From: Rhodeus uyekii
Taxonomy: Eukaryota; Chordata; Actinopteri; Cypriniformes; Acheilognathidae
NCBI GenBank assembly: GCA_037043235.1
Contig: JAWRVZ010000038.1
Coordinates: 372,001-436,000 of the forward strand
Length of the DNA stretch: 64,000 bases
Direction: 5' to 3'
The translations under genes were made by a program, and so were the position numbers. Positions 47,083-60,150 of this stretch are shown piece by piece (the first letter of the stretch is position 1; the number at the start of each line of letters is the position of its first letter). The notes below the pieces were generated by a model that saw only the letters and a program-made list of their open reading frames with translations, was not told the origin of the DNA and did no database searches.

Positions 47083-50000
47083 TCATTTCTCCAGGGCCGT
47101 GGCCCAGATGTCGTCGGCTGGTAGCTCAGGCAGAACCCAGCCTTGAGGAACCGAAGTACCGTCAGGGTGTTCGACAGAAACCAGGAACTGATCCCACTCT
47201 CTCCTGTTAGTTAGGGGAACACATGCTTTGAGCTTTATCACATTTCCTAACAGAGTTATTCTTAGAGGTTACTTCTGATATGAAAACAGACCTTATTTGA
47301 ATAAGAGCAGGAAGGGAGTGCTCAGCCTGTGTGTAGTAATCATGGAACGGTTGAAGAGGGTGATCAGGTGGCAATTCAGCTAAAGAAAAAGAAGACAACA
47401 GACTTCACATACATGTCATGTTACGACATATGAAACTAGGTCTTCCTTGTTGTGTTGTTTATGAAACAGCATTTACTATACTGAAAATAGGAAACAAGTG
47501 CCATATAAATAGCAAATGAACAACACATTCTACAGTAGGTTTATTCTGTACTATTTCGAGATGTACTGAACTATATATACACTAACTATACATGCAGTGA
47601 CTGAAAATGGCTATACTGCCAACTTGTGGTGTCCTCAGAAAAAAACTGAGCAGGAAACTTGCTTTGGACCTGAATAAGTTTGTCCTATAGCAGATGTATA
47701 CAGAAAAAAACTGGACTCGCTTTTAATGTTTTCTCTTATGCTCACCACAGCTATTTTATCAAAAAAGTAAAAAGAGTAATATTTTGAAATATTACTACAA
47801 TTTAAAAGAACAATTGTCTATTTCAGTACATGTTAAAATGTAATTTATTCCTGTGATGCAAAGCTGAATTTTCAGCAAAATTACTCCAGTGTCACGTGAT
47901 CATTCTATCATTTTAACATGCTTTATTATCATTATCTCTACTGTAAACATTTCCGTTTTTTTGCGGAAACCAAGACACACTACCATTTAAAAGTTTTAAT
48001 GTTACTCTGCAAAGTACTCTGCGTTCCTCACAATTAAATTAATCAGAATTGACAGTAAAGTACGGTGGCCGAGAAGTTCAAAAATTCAACAGCACAATGG
48101 CAAGTCAAAAACACAACAAGAATTCCGTGTACGTAACTATATCCCATAATAAGACAAAAACATATCCCATATTTGGAATTGGGGCATTAACTGCATTCTA
48201 CATGCGTCTCAAGGCTTGTTTTTTACAAACTCGCATCATTACACATCATTAAAACAACAATTATTAAAAGTACAGCTCTAATATTTTCACATGCCAATCA
48301 ACTTTAAACTGACGACTGTTGTACATTCTGCATCTCTTGATTGACAGACGTCTCGACCAATCAGAGGGCTTGTTGTTGTGTTTTTTGACCTGCCTTTTTT
48401 TTCTCTTCCAGAATTGTCATTGTGTTTTCTGACTTACTTTGTTTTCACACTTGCCATTGTGTTTAGAATTTGTTTAGTTTTTGGATTAATTCATTTTCAT
48501 AATTGTTATTTGTTTTGCACTTCTCGGAGGTAAAGACATTTAAGAATGATTCTAAAATGTTTGACGAATAAAAAATAAAATAAATAAACGGTGCGAGTGT
48601 CTCACGGAGGAAATCCGGATCGATAAAAGGAGGAACGACGCCAGTGAAGGACGAGAGGCCTGAACTTACGCTGTGTTTTGTTTGTTTGTGCGGCAGTTGT
48701 GCATGAGAGGCTGTCGCTTTACTTGTTTCTTTTGTGTTTGTTTATTTTACGTTTATTTTCACTCATTCCCGCCGCCTCCTTCAATGAACAACTAACCTTA
48801 ATTCATCTGTCTATCTATTGTTGGTCTGTTATCCATCCATCCATATATCGGTCTATAAATGCAGTATTACCTCCAAACAGCATTGCATCCACCTCTCGCT
48901 TCTTCTGCAAGAGCTTCTCTTTTTCTTTCTTCAGTCGTTTTTCGCGGTCTCGTTTGCGTTCCTCCTCCTGCTCTCCCTCCAGCATGACTCTCAGAGCTTT
49001 CTCCTCGGTCGCGTACACAGCCGAGCGTTTACGGATCAGACTCCTCAACCGCTCCAAGTGACCATCAAATATGTCATCGCTCTCTTTTCCTGGAAACATG
49101 CCTGTCAAAATTGGAAAAATGAAAGGAAATTAAGCCTAAATGATAAAGCAATAAGTTTAACATACAGAAACAACTACAAATAAACAAAAAAGGTGTGAAC
49201 GATATGCTTATACAAAACATAAACTCTCAAAATCACATGTACATTAAAACATGCAAACAAAATCTTATTTTAAAGTTTTACTTTTCCTGGCCGCAGCCTC
49301 TTTCCTGAGTTTCCTGAGTTTTTCCAGTGATTTGAGGATGTCCAGCATTCTCTTGGAGTCTGCTTGTTTCTTTCTGACCTCTGAGAGAACAGCATCTGCG
49401 GCCAGTTTCAACTCTTTCTCCTGAACAACAACAAAACAATTACCGTAGATGTATAAAAATAAAACTCACAAATGTTCACAGCAGATGAAAACCACATAAT
49501 ATTGCAAAACATATCTGGGGAGGTAAATTTCAAAAAATAAAATTGGTCAAAATATTAGATGTCAAATGGTTTTAAAAGAACAGGTCATTAAAAAACTTTT
49601 GTTAGTTAAAGTGATATTAATAAAGACTAGCAGATCTTAATATTAATTACATCCTTACAGATCTTAATATTTACGGCACACATGGCAAAGGAAAAAATAT
49701 AAACAGATTATAAATAAATATTCCTTTTTATAAAACACTGATTTGAAAGGTAATGATTGCAGAAAAGGTAAAAAATAAACTAAAACATATACATTTTTAA
49801 CAATTATATTGTTTAAATAATAGCATAGTTTTATCAATTTATATATCAAATCAAAATATATAAATTATATAGTATGATACTAATATAGAGCAATAATACA
49901 TTCAAATATATTCAATAATAAAACGATTAAAGAGCTAATTAATATTAATAAGAATAATATTTTATGGGACAAATGCATGAACTTCTGCTAAAAACAAAGA

Positions 50001-51114
50001 TATTCTGAAAAACTATAGAATAATAATACAGGTATGGAACAACTGCCAGTAAAAGACAATTTTCATTTTTGGTTAAAATATCCCTTTAAGAAAATGCAAT
50101 GCATAAGTTATAAACCAAAACTGTGCGTGTAGCGCCCCCTGTCGGACGACCCTGATACAAGCAGTCAGTTTTCCTCACCCTGTTCTTCTCCTCCACTTCT
50201 AGAATGCGTTTCATCTGCCATTTATCAACTACAGCCTCTCGTTCAGCACGTCTGGCCTCCTGCTCCAGCTTTTCCTCGTTTCGTTCCAGCTTTCTCCTCC
50301 TCATCCCGGCTCTCTTCTTGTGTAGGCGCGTGAGTTTCCTCCGGACGCCCAGCACGCAGTCCGGCTCCTTCAGCTCCGCCAGACTCTTCTGGATCTCGCG
50401 CTTCAGTTCTGCTGCTCTCGCGAGAGTTTCAGTCCAAACACCTTCATTCTCTAACCCGTCCTCCAGCGTCCGGCACACGAGCTGTAACTCGGACAGCATC
50501 TGAACGGTCCCGTACAGCTTGTCTTTGAACTCTGAGATGGATGGGCTGGATTTGGTTCGCTTTGGTTCACTGGGTTTACGGACTCTTGAACGCAATAAAC
50601 TCTGAATCCACTTCTCATCCTTCAAGCTCTGCTTGGATTCTTCATCTGAGGTAATTTGGCTTCTTTGGTTTTCCTCCAGCCAGGATCTATTCGCAGTCTG
50701 GTCTGTGAAGGAGTAACTCTGGCGGCTGGAGGAGTACATCTGAGCTGAAGAGTCCGGCCTGATGCTGGACTGATACGATGGAGGAGCTGAATTTGGGAAC
50801 TGGTGTTGATTTGGTGTGAACTGTGCCCTGAAGTGATGTTCAGGTTGACTCCACTGGTTCTGGGACCAGGACGGAGGCGGGTTCTCAGCATGGGGGGGAG
50901 GTTGAAAGGCCCCTGGAGGAGGCCTGCTCGGGTCGAAGGGTGGAAACTGGGTCCAGTGATGCTGCGCTGGCGGCGGGTGTTGATACGTGATCCACGCGTG
51001 TCCCGCTGGAGCTCCCGCGCCTCCTCCTGCATATCCCGGGCCGTCTGTGGACTCAGAGGCATTGAAGGGTGGAGGAGGAGCGCCCATATAACCGAACTGT
51101 TGAGAGTTATCCAT
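47083..51114 (-). CDS. pdcd7: pdcd7: programmed cell death protein 7 (U11/U12 snRNP 59K)
   Basis: Five exons (50179-51114, 49282-49420, 48871-49101, 47292-47379, 47083-47203) join with phases 0, 1, 1, 2 into 504 residues; human PDCD7 has 485. Residues 1-130 are rich in P, Q, S and H. A charged, helical, Arg/Lys/Glu-rich middle (about 200-430) includes GVRRKLTRLHKKRAGMRRRK and LEGEQEEERKRDREKR. The conserved C-terminus carries PFHDYYTQAEHSLPALIQIR and WDQFLV, then VPQGWVLPELPADDIWATA. The protein is a component of the U11/U12 di-snRNP of the minor spliceosome, where it bridges U11 proteins, and acts in the nucleus. The start M is the first ATG of the open first exon and begins MDNSQQFGYMG. It lies 1.6 kb downstream of clpx in the same direction. 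Confidence 0.95.
48059..48540. mobile_element. imperfect palindromic MITE-like element in a pdcd7 intron
   Basis: Left acggtggccgagaagttcaa and right gcacttctcgga are partly inverse, as are cacaatggcaagt and acttgccattgtg inside. A gtaaag word lies just outside each end (48055-48060 and 48540-48545), suggesting a target duplication. It is non-coding. Confidence 0.55.
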
Positions 51115-52712
51115 TGTTTTACGTTAAAACCCAAGCCGGTGTAATGAAGAATGTCCAGAGAACGAGCGTATAACCGGAAGTTGTGATTGCAAAACTTCTG
51201 GTCGGGGCGCCTTCAAAATAAAAGCCCCTTCAAAGTTAAAGCGGAATGGGAAGCAACGTAAATAAACGAAATAAAGTACCATATGAATTGTAAATAAATG
51301 TTAAATGTTATTACAGAACAAGTTGAATGGACATCATGGTTGGCATGTTGTCAGTTACTTTAAAATATTTTTATATTTATCTTTCATATAAATCATCTTT
51401 CATATTTAACAATATTACTATTTTTACTGTATTTTTGTCAAATAAATGCAGCCTTGAAAAACACCCCTAACATTATATTCTCTTCTTTTCTATTCTATAC
51501 AAGAACAAAAGTACATTGCTATTATTTAGTTAAATTTTAATCCATTAATTTAAACTTTTGTTAGTACATTTAATCGTGCATTTATACATTTAATTTATAT
51601 TATTTAATTGTCAATAATATCCATCTTTTATCCAAATTTATTGAATTATTCTAACATTTCAAAACGAATACTTTACCAACAACTGAAAATTCTGGCATCA
51701 TTACCCTCACGTTGTTATAAAAGGTGATGTTTTGCAGAATGACCGCTACTATAATCATTCACTTTTGTCATTTCTATACAGTGAAGTAAACAATGACTGA
51801 AAAGTAAATGGTTCCATGGAAGAAAATAATGCTAGTTTTGAACGTGAATAAATGAGTTTTTGAGTGAACTATGCCTTTAATTAATGCTTTATTTCCCAAT
51901 ATATTTTATGCTATGTTGTGTGTATTTTGTTTGTCCGTTATGCGATGTCATATTCAGTTTCTTTTTTGGTGTTTTTCTAACGCTCATTGTTGTGTTTATT
52001 GAAATACAACAGAAGACCTGCATTGTTCAGTGATAATATTTACATTTTATTCCTACATATTAATTTTCCTTTTTTTTTGTACATCCATCCTTTGACTTGA
52101 GTGAGGATCAAAAACATACATGGTTTCTTCTCTCTCTATGCAAAAAGTAACTGCATTAATGCGAGTATATTCTATAACAATGCAATTAAAAAGAAATCCA
52201 TTTCCGTGAAGAGATTAAAATTAAATCACTGTGTAACTACTGCAACTTTCCACTAAATGAAGGAAAAACAAATTGCGTGTCAAATTTAAATTCAGCTCAT
52301 ACAGAGGCATAATTAAACGTACCTTATTGGTCATATTGGAGACTTCACGAAAGATTTCTATCGACGTCTGCTATAATAACTATAACCAGCACATGACTAG
52401 TGTGACACAAATGTGTGAATTTTATTCCAAGCAGGGCAAAGAGAAACTAAAATGAAATAAAATTCTTTACATTTCACAGCTCTTTAGAATAGTTTCAGGG
52501 GAGGCTCCTCACAGACTTGGTTGACTTTAAACTTATTTCCCTAAGCCATGATTACATAAAGTGAGGGTAGAGACGGCATAAGGTCACGGAATTTGATTTT
52601 GCAAAGCGAGTAACAAATCATCACAAGGATACAGTGAGAAATGGACCCTTAGGATGAGGAGGCAAACAATGAGCTAAAGAAAAGTCTTGACTTTAAACAG
52701 AGTTTGTAGTTT
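51115..52712. other. pdcd7 promoter side and clpx 3' UTR region
   Basis: The first 130 bases upstream of pdcd7 hold a plus-strand-read ccggaag ETS word (51174-51180) and are GC-richer, probably the pdcd7 promoter. The rest is AT-rich. A reverse AATAAA (TTTATT 52421-52426) 290 bases after the clpx stop is a likely clpx polyadenylation signal. Confidence 0.5.
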
Positions 52713-55700
52713 TTAGTTCTTGGCAGCATCAGCCTGTCTTGTCCAGTTTTCCTCCTCGATTCCAGAGTCATACTCTTCCTCAGATGAGTCTTTAGCTGCA
52801 GCTCTGAGTGGAGAGAGAGTAAAATAGTCAATAAGACTAATTCAAATGACTACTAATTGCCATTAAACTAATTAGGCAGTGAATTCAAATGTACAGCGAC
52901 GTGTGTTCGTCTGCTTGGGCAGTTAAGCTATCAAGTGGATTTATAGATTATCAATATGTACAAATCTAATGACAGTTCAGTAAGTAATTTAATGAACCCA
53001 CAATGACGAACCATTACTTACCAAAAAAAATTACTGAGCAGATAAGATACTTTCTTGATTTTATTTATTATACTACACTGCATTATATTATCTAAAACGT
53101 TTTTGAGATAATTGTTTAATTGCATTATGCATTACAGTTAAATACAACCCCAAATCCAGAAATGTTGGGATATTTTGCAATAAAAATCAAGCATCTGTTA
53201 TTTGTTACTTCTCTTTAACTGGCAAACGTACAAAGAAAAGATTACACTGATCAACTTAAATGTATTTTATAAACAAATATTGATTTTGATGGCTGCAAAC
53301 ACTCCAGTTTTTCTAATCTCCACCTTTCCTTTTAGGTACATTTTTTAATACTTTGATAAGTGAGGACACTAATTTATGCAGTTTTTACACAGAGTTCTTG
53401 CCAAATCTTGCCCAATACAAGACAGCTTCTCAAGAGTCTGTGAATGTCATTGTCTGAATCTCCTTTTCATGAAGGGCCACACACTATCCACAATAAACCG
53501 ATCTGGACTGCAGACAGACAATGAAGCACATCCACTCGATGGTTTAGACTCATGTCAGGAGAAAGTTTGTTGGTTGAGACACAAAGGACTTCACAGAGAT
53601 GGCTATCAGTCGTTCTGGTTCTCAGTCAGCTTTTGTTCATATATGTAGGTTGAACCAAACAAGCTCATCATTCTCACAGCTGCGCGGTGTCTGTGGCATC
53701 GGTGCTCTCATCGCATGCTATAGAGTAAAAATCAAAAGCACAAGCTTTGTCTCTCAGCTGAAGTTTCAAGTTAACTGACAAGTCCTCGATTCTTGACGCC
53801 ATTAAATGTCTCCGTTTAATCCCAATATGCGCCTCCTCGTCAGGGGAACGTTCATCCACATCAAATCACCTACACCGTTTGACCGATGCTCCCCATACCA
53901 TGTTTGTTTTTGTTCCTGTTGCTGATGAAAGTCTGGATGGTCCTTTTCATTTTTGGGACAGAGAACTCAAAGTCAGTTTTTCCAAACCCAAGTTGAAACG
54001 TGGACTCCTCTGTCACAATGCACATTTCCACTGTGTTTTGTATCATCTGAGATGAACTCAGCATCATCTCTGCATTCACCTGATGCATAGTTTTCTCCAT
54101 GCGTAACAGAGATTCAAGTTGCATTTCTTGATGCAACAGCAGACTGTGTTAAATGACAGCGATGTTCCAAAGCACATACAGTAGCATGACGGTTTCTCAT
54201 GCGATGCCGTCTGAGGCTCAAAGGTCAAGCGCACTCAACAGAGATCTCCGGCCTTGCCCTACATGGACTGAGGTTTCTCTGGATTCCCTGAACCTTTTCA
54301 CAATATTATGTATGGTAAGTGGTGAAAGACCTAAACACTTTGCAATTTTGCATGGAGAAATGTGATTTAACTCTGACAATTCATGATATGTGGCAAAAAG
54401 TGACGAGCCATGATCGTAGCGATCGTCTTGTGCGACGGGCGATATGTGCTTTAACTTTCGCTTTCACAGTCGCCATTTTAACCAACAGAAAATCTGAGGG
54501 GGCCGGACATGTAAATGAGGGGGCCCAGGCCCCCTCGTGGCTACACCAATGATATATATTTATTTATTTGTATATGCTGTAAGTTAGACAGACATACATA
54601 TATGCATGTCTGTCTGTATAACTTACGGCCTGAAAACAATACATAGTTCCAGGTGTGTCAGAATAGGTTTTAAACTTAATAGCGGACAAATGAGATGACA
54701 AAAATAACAAACTAGGTCATGTAAGCTCTCACCTTATGTACTGAGGTTGTGCTTTTCCTTGAACCACTTCCTTGTTCACTTCCACTGTCACAATATCTGA
54801 ATTTGGCACCTCAAACATGGGATCAAGCAGCAGCTTTTCCTGTTGGGAAATAGTGGCAGCTTTTGATATCACAAGAGCACACGTGCCACAACCAGCATGT
54901 CTTTGAGGAACTGAAAACAATACAATACAAACAACAAAAACAGCATTCTCTTACCATTATAGATCTAAGCCCACGGGCTCCAGTTTTACGTTCAAGAGCC
55001 AATCTGGCGATCGCTCTAAGGGCATCAGGCGTCACGTTGAGATCACACTAAGAAAAACACAAGACACCGTACATCCAGAAACACTTAATGATTCTATTTT
55101 ACTTTATGCCACATGAAATTTCTGTAAGAATGATAAGAAAACGATTTTCAAAAGGAGACAAGACATAATAAAAATGAGTTTAAGGGTTTATTATTATAAA
55201 CTATAAACCTCTTAGGGCATTGCTTTGAAAATTGAACCAGATCATCTTCAGACCATTTCGACTTGGGATTTCAAGTTAATTCATGAAACAATTCTTGAAT
55301 AACACACAAAGGCTATATCTCTGCAACGCTTTATTGTATTCTGCCCAAACTGGGTGTGTTATGACTGTGCTACCAGCAGAGTTTCAGCACAGTGCCACCT
55401 AGTGCTCAGGAGATATGGAAAAAGAAAAGGTGACATTTTTGCTTATAACTTCTGAAAGGTTTGGCCAAAAATCACAAAACAGGTCTCACTAGATTTGATG
55501 CAGCATGTGGAGTTGAACAACATTCATATCAGCCATTTCAGAATTTTCTCATTTTGGCCATTACCCATTTTTTACTTTGTCAAAAACTGCTATACTTTAC
55601 GAACGCATTGGCTATCGTTACAAAACTGTGTATGTGTCTTTGGCACCATGTCCTGACAGTACTCAAAACATTTAGGGGCAGCGCCAACTTGTGGTCAAAA

Positions 55701-58700
55701 GTTATAATAAAATTAATAAACAGCGCCAGCTATTGTTCAAAAGTGATAAGTGTGTGATAAGTGTGATTAGTGACCATTAAATCATATTTCTAGTGACTGT
55801 ATTTGATTTTTCAGTCATTTTGCCTAAAATTATCTCAATATAGCTTTAATTGCTCATTGTTGCAATTGGTCTGATGCTCCCAATCGTGTGGCAATGACTA
55901 TGTTCTTTGTGCTTGGCCTAGAAAATCGCTGCTTCAGGCTATGTTTATTATTGTTATTTTATTAACATTTTATATTTGAATTTTAAGGTTTTAAATTGAA
56001 TTTGCTTAAATGAAAAGCATCTGCATGCGGTCCTGTTCAGTATCGCAACTCGACATGTCTAGAAAAAATGTAAACAATCACTAAAATTGTTTTGTAGATT
56101 GTATAACAGGTACCAACCTTGTCCATGCTGAAAAGAGCCTGATATTGTGGCACAACAGCATTGCGTGGCTCCGTAAGTATCCGCACCAGCGTCTCCTCAT
56201 CCAGACTGTGGAGTGGAACCACAACAGGAAGACGGCCCACAAACTCAGGAATCATGCCGAATTCAATGAGGTCTCTGGCCTCCACGTGTTTCAGAAGTCG
56301 GTCCTTCTCCTCGATCTCAGCCACTGCGTCCACCTCTCCACCTGTGGTGTTCGCCAGGTCAGCCGCTGCCGCCGCTCTTCGACCTTTCCCCATGTTAGAT
56401 GGTGTTCCAAACCCAAGATACTACACATGAAATATTAAGGTAATGGGCACGTCATAAATACAACATCATTTAAAAGTTTAGGGTCAGTAAAAATGTGTTA
56501 AAGTTACTGAAAATAATTGATGCTCACAAAGGACACATTTACATGATCAAAAATATATAAAAAACATGTAATACTGTGAAATATTATTACAATTTAAGCG
56601 GTCGAGAACCTATGGCTCTTAATCCACAACTGGCTCTTAAATCATGTGGCTTGCCAGGTCTCTCAATCTTTACATACAAAGGATCTATATAAATAATTTT
56701 ATAATCTAAATATAATAATTTTATATATATATATATATAACTAGAGATAAGCTTTCTGCAGAAAGGTACTTTCTCTTTGGCCGTAGACACCTTTTATGTC
56801 CTATATTTGTGTCGTGTTTATGTCCATGTGATGATCCAGGCAGCTTTCAGTGAGCAGGACGGTTTGAAGTTATTAATAAAGGAGCATGGATAAATGAGAA
56901 AGTAGAGAGCGGGTTGTGCTCGATATTAAAAAGAAATATTAAAAGTGCAATAATCTGCGAAACAGAACTGAATTCACTACTGACAGGATGCTTTCTGTGT
57001 GCGTGGCCCGAGAGGAACACAGACACAGTAGACTTTGTCTTTGCTTCCACGCTTAAATGGTCAAATAAACACAGAAATGTCAAAATGCCTGCCTTGATGA
57101 ATATCCACATAAACACAGAGCTGTACTTTGATCTTCACTCATGTCACACACACACATACACACTGAACTCTGAAGAGGATTTATGCTCTTCAGGTAGTAA
57201 CTTAACCTCAGTAAAACCCTGCACAATTAATGTCCAATTGCACATTTGTTTGCTTTTATTTGTCTATGAAGGTAAGAAAGCTATTATTGTAAAACAATTA
57301 TTCTTACTATCCTAAAACATTAAAATGGCAGTTTATGGAATCAGGACAACCCTATACAATAAATAAAAGCTTCCTAAATCTTTTTTAAGAAATTAGAATA
57401 AGATAATTAAGCTAGTCTTTCATCATTTTGTGAATAAAGCACTGTTGTTATGCGTAAACAAACCTTCTCATTCTTTCTCCTGCTGATGATACGGTCAAGT
57501 CCATTAAATGCTCCAGATGCTACAAACAGGATGTTGGTGGTGTCAACCTGCACAGTTTCACCTCTCAGCTTCCTTGTGTTTTTCTCAGGAACATTAACAA
57601 TAGTGCCTTCAAGCAGCTTAAGTAAACCCTACAAAATAACGCAAGATGTTATTCATCACAACAAAAACATTATCACAATTCTTGAATTATTGCTGTAAAG
57701 ATTTTCTGTAGTCATAAATTATTTGCAGAATTTGCAAAAATGACCACATCACGTTATTGTTAGTGATTATAGAAACACGCTAGAAATACAGAAGTGAGAT
57801 TCCAAGAATAGCAGACTGTGTTTCTGTAAATCTTTAACAGCCATGTGACCATTCTTGTAATTTAGGTCAAAGTTTAGCTGAATATCAGTGCCGATATCTG
57901 AAGTGTGTAATCTAGGACAGAGAACCTGCTGCACTCCTTCTCCTCCCACATCCCTTAACTGATGGATCCCAGGAACGCTGCCAATCTTGTCCACTTCGTC
58001 CAAAAACACGATACCTGAAACAATTTTAACATCCAAACCAAACTTTAATTGAATACTTGCACAACGAGGATATTTCAGACATGAGGGTAAATGTCACAGA
58101 AAGTCTCCCACAACTGTTACCTTGCTGAGCTTTCTCAATCACATAGTTGGCGTCCTGCAGAAGCTTTGCGATGACTGATTCGATGTCCTCTCCCACATAT
58201 CCAGCCTGGGTGAGGGTGGTGCAGTCACAGATTGCAAAGGGAACATCCAGGCATTTGGCCAGTGTTTGGGCCAGAAGTGTTTTCCCTGTAAAACAACTCA
58301 GTTAGGTTTATAGTTTTTTTTCATATTACCACACTCGAAATATACATTAACGTTCAAATGTTTAGGGTTGGTAAATTGTTTTTGAAAGAGGTGTCTTGTA
58401 ATCAAAAATCAAAATCCCTTTAATGTGTCCTTACTGAAAGTACTCTGTACTCCGTTTAATTACCGTATTTTCCCGCATATAACCCACAGACGCAGATAAT
58501 CCGCACCCTCATATAGCCCGCGGGTTTTGGAGCGGTCTGTAAAATATCACTGGTATAGCCCGCACCCTTACATAACCCGCACCCTTATATAACCCGCACC
58601 CTTATATAACCCGCACCCATAGATTGATGAACTTTTTTGGTTAAGTTCACATTTTGAATTTCGAATGTTGCTCGCATGACGTCAATTATCCATAACTGTT

Positions 58701-60098
58701 CAGGCTCGGTACACAGTACAAGTCAGAATCAGAACAAAAAGAAAAAGCAGCCTCTCCCGCTGTGCAGCAGCTCGTCCCTTAAGAAGCGATTCTACAGGTG
58801 TTGATCATCGGATGAGATGAGAAGAGCCCGCCCTCATGGCAGCACAGCCAATCACGTCTTCTTGCATGATTGACAGGTCAGACAGCCTATCAGCGCCAAG
58901 GGCCAGAGACAAAAACCCTCGCAAGAAAGAAAAACAGAAAGAAAATACCGCAAAAAAAACGTACGTGCTTAGGGACGTAACAAATATATTGAAATATTAT
59001 TATTTTTTTAAACGGTGATATAACCTGCACCCCCCTGCGGGTTTTGTAAAATCTGGTATAACCTGCGGGTTATATGCGGGAAAATACGGTAATTAGACTT
59101 CTATTAAATCGTACACAGCACTGAAAGTGTATTTCAGTCTCACCAGAGCCAGTGGGGCCCAGCAGCACTATGTTGCTCTTCTCTAGTTTGATGTCAGTGT
59201 GTGTGGAGTCCAGCACTTCTCCTCCTCTCTTCTCTGGAGCTGCCTGCTGGTTCAACTGCTGCTGCATGGAGGCACCCAGAGCATTTCCATGAGGACTGAT
59301 CCCTGCGATCTGGAGCAGCTCTGGAAGAAAAAACAACAAAAGAAAACTTGATCAATTATGACTTATTTAAGCTTGGGGAATGGTGAATGATCCGGACTCT
59401 TCATTAAGAAATGAATAAATGTATGCAGCAATGAACATTTTAACATGAAACAACTTGTTAAAATGATTAGACGTGGATAAAACTGTATTTTGGAAATCAA
59501 CTGACAGGTGAGAAACAGTTAAAAAAGGTACAATAAAATTATTTTATAGGAATGTATTATATAGAAAATGTATTTAAAAGGAATATTCCAGGTACACTTA
59601 CTGTTGACTACCACAATCATTTCAACACCTCACTTACCATATTTACAAAATGACATGTTCACAGTAATGCACTTACTGTGGTTTATGGTTTAAAGGGCAA
59701 GGCACTGAAAGAGGGTCTGAATCAAAGCATCCAAAGCTCACATTTTTGCTAAACCTCTTTTATATATATTTAAAAAAAATTGCTACCAGCAAAATCAGTA
59801 GGCAATTTTAATCACAATAATCAACAAACTGAGAGATTTACATTTACCTTTAAACGCTTTTATCCAAAGCAACTTACATTGCATTCAAGATACACATTGA
59901 TACACATTAAGTTCTTGCTTTCCCTGGGAAACGAACCCATGACCTTGGCGTTGCCTGCGCCTTGCTCTACTGTTTGAACTACAGGAAAGATGAGTCGAAA
60001 AATTATTTTTAAGGTAACTGACAACATGCCAACCATGATGTCCATTCAGCTTAACTTGTATCAAACATTTATTTTCAATTCATATGGTACTTTCCCCC

Positions 60099-60150
<52 letters not shown>

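Noticed and set aside
48678..49183. Plus-strand frames of 127 and 121 codons
   Set aside because: They are antisense shadows of pdcd7 exon 3, whose K/E/R-rich codons leave the opposite strand open.
50622..51144. Long frames overlapping pdcd7 exon 1 in other frames
   Set aside because: They are shadows of the proline- and glutamine-rich coding sequence. The 312-codon frame matches PDCD7.
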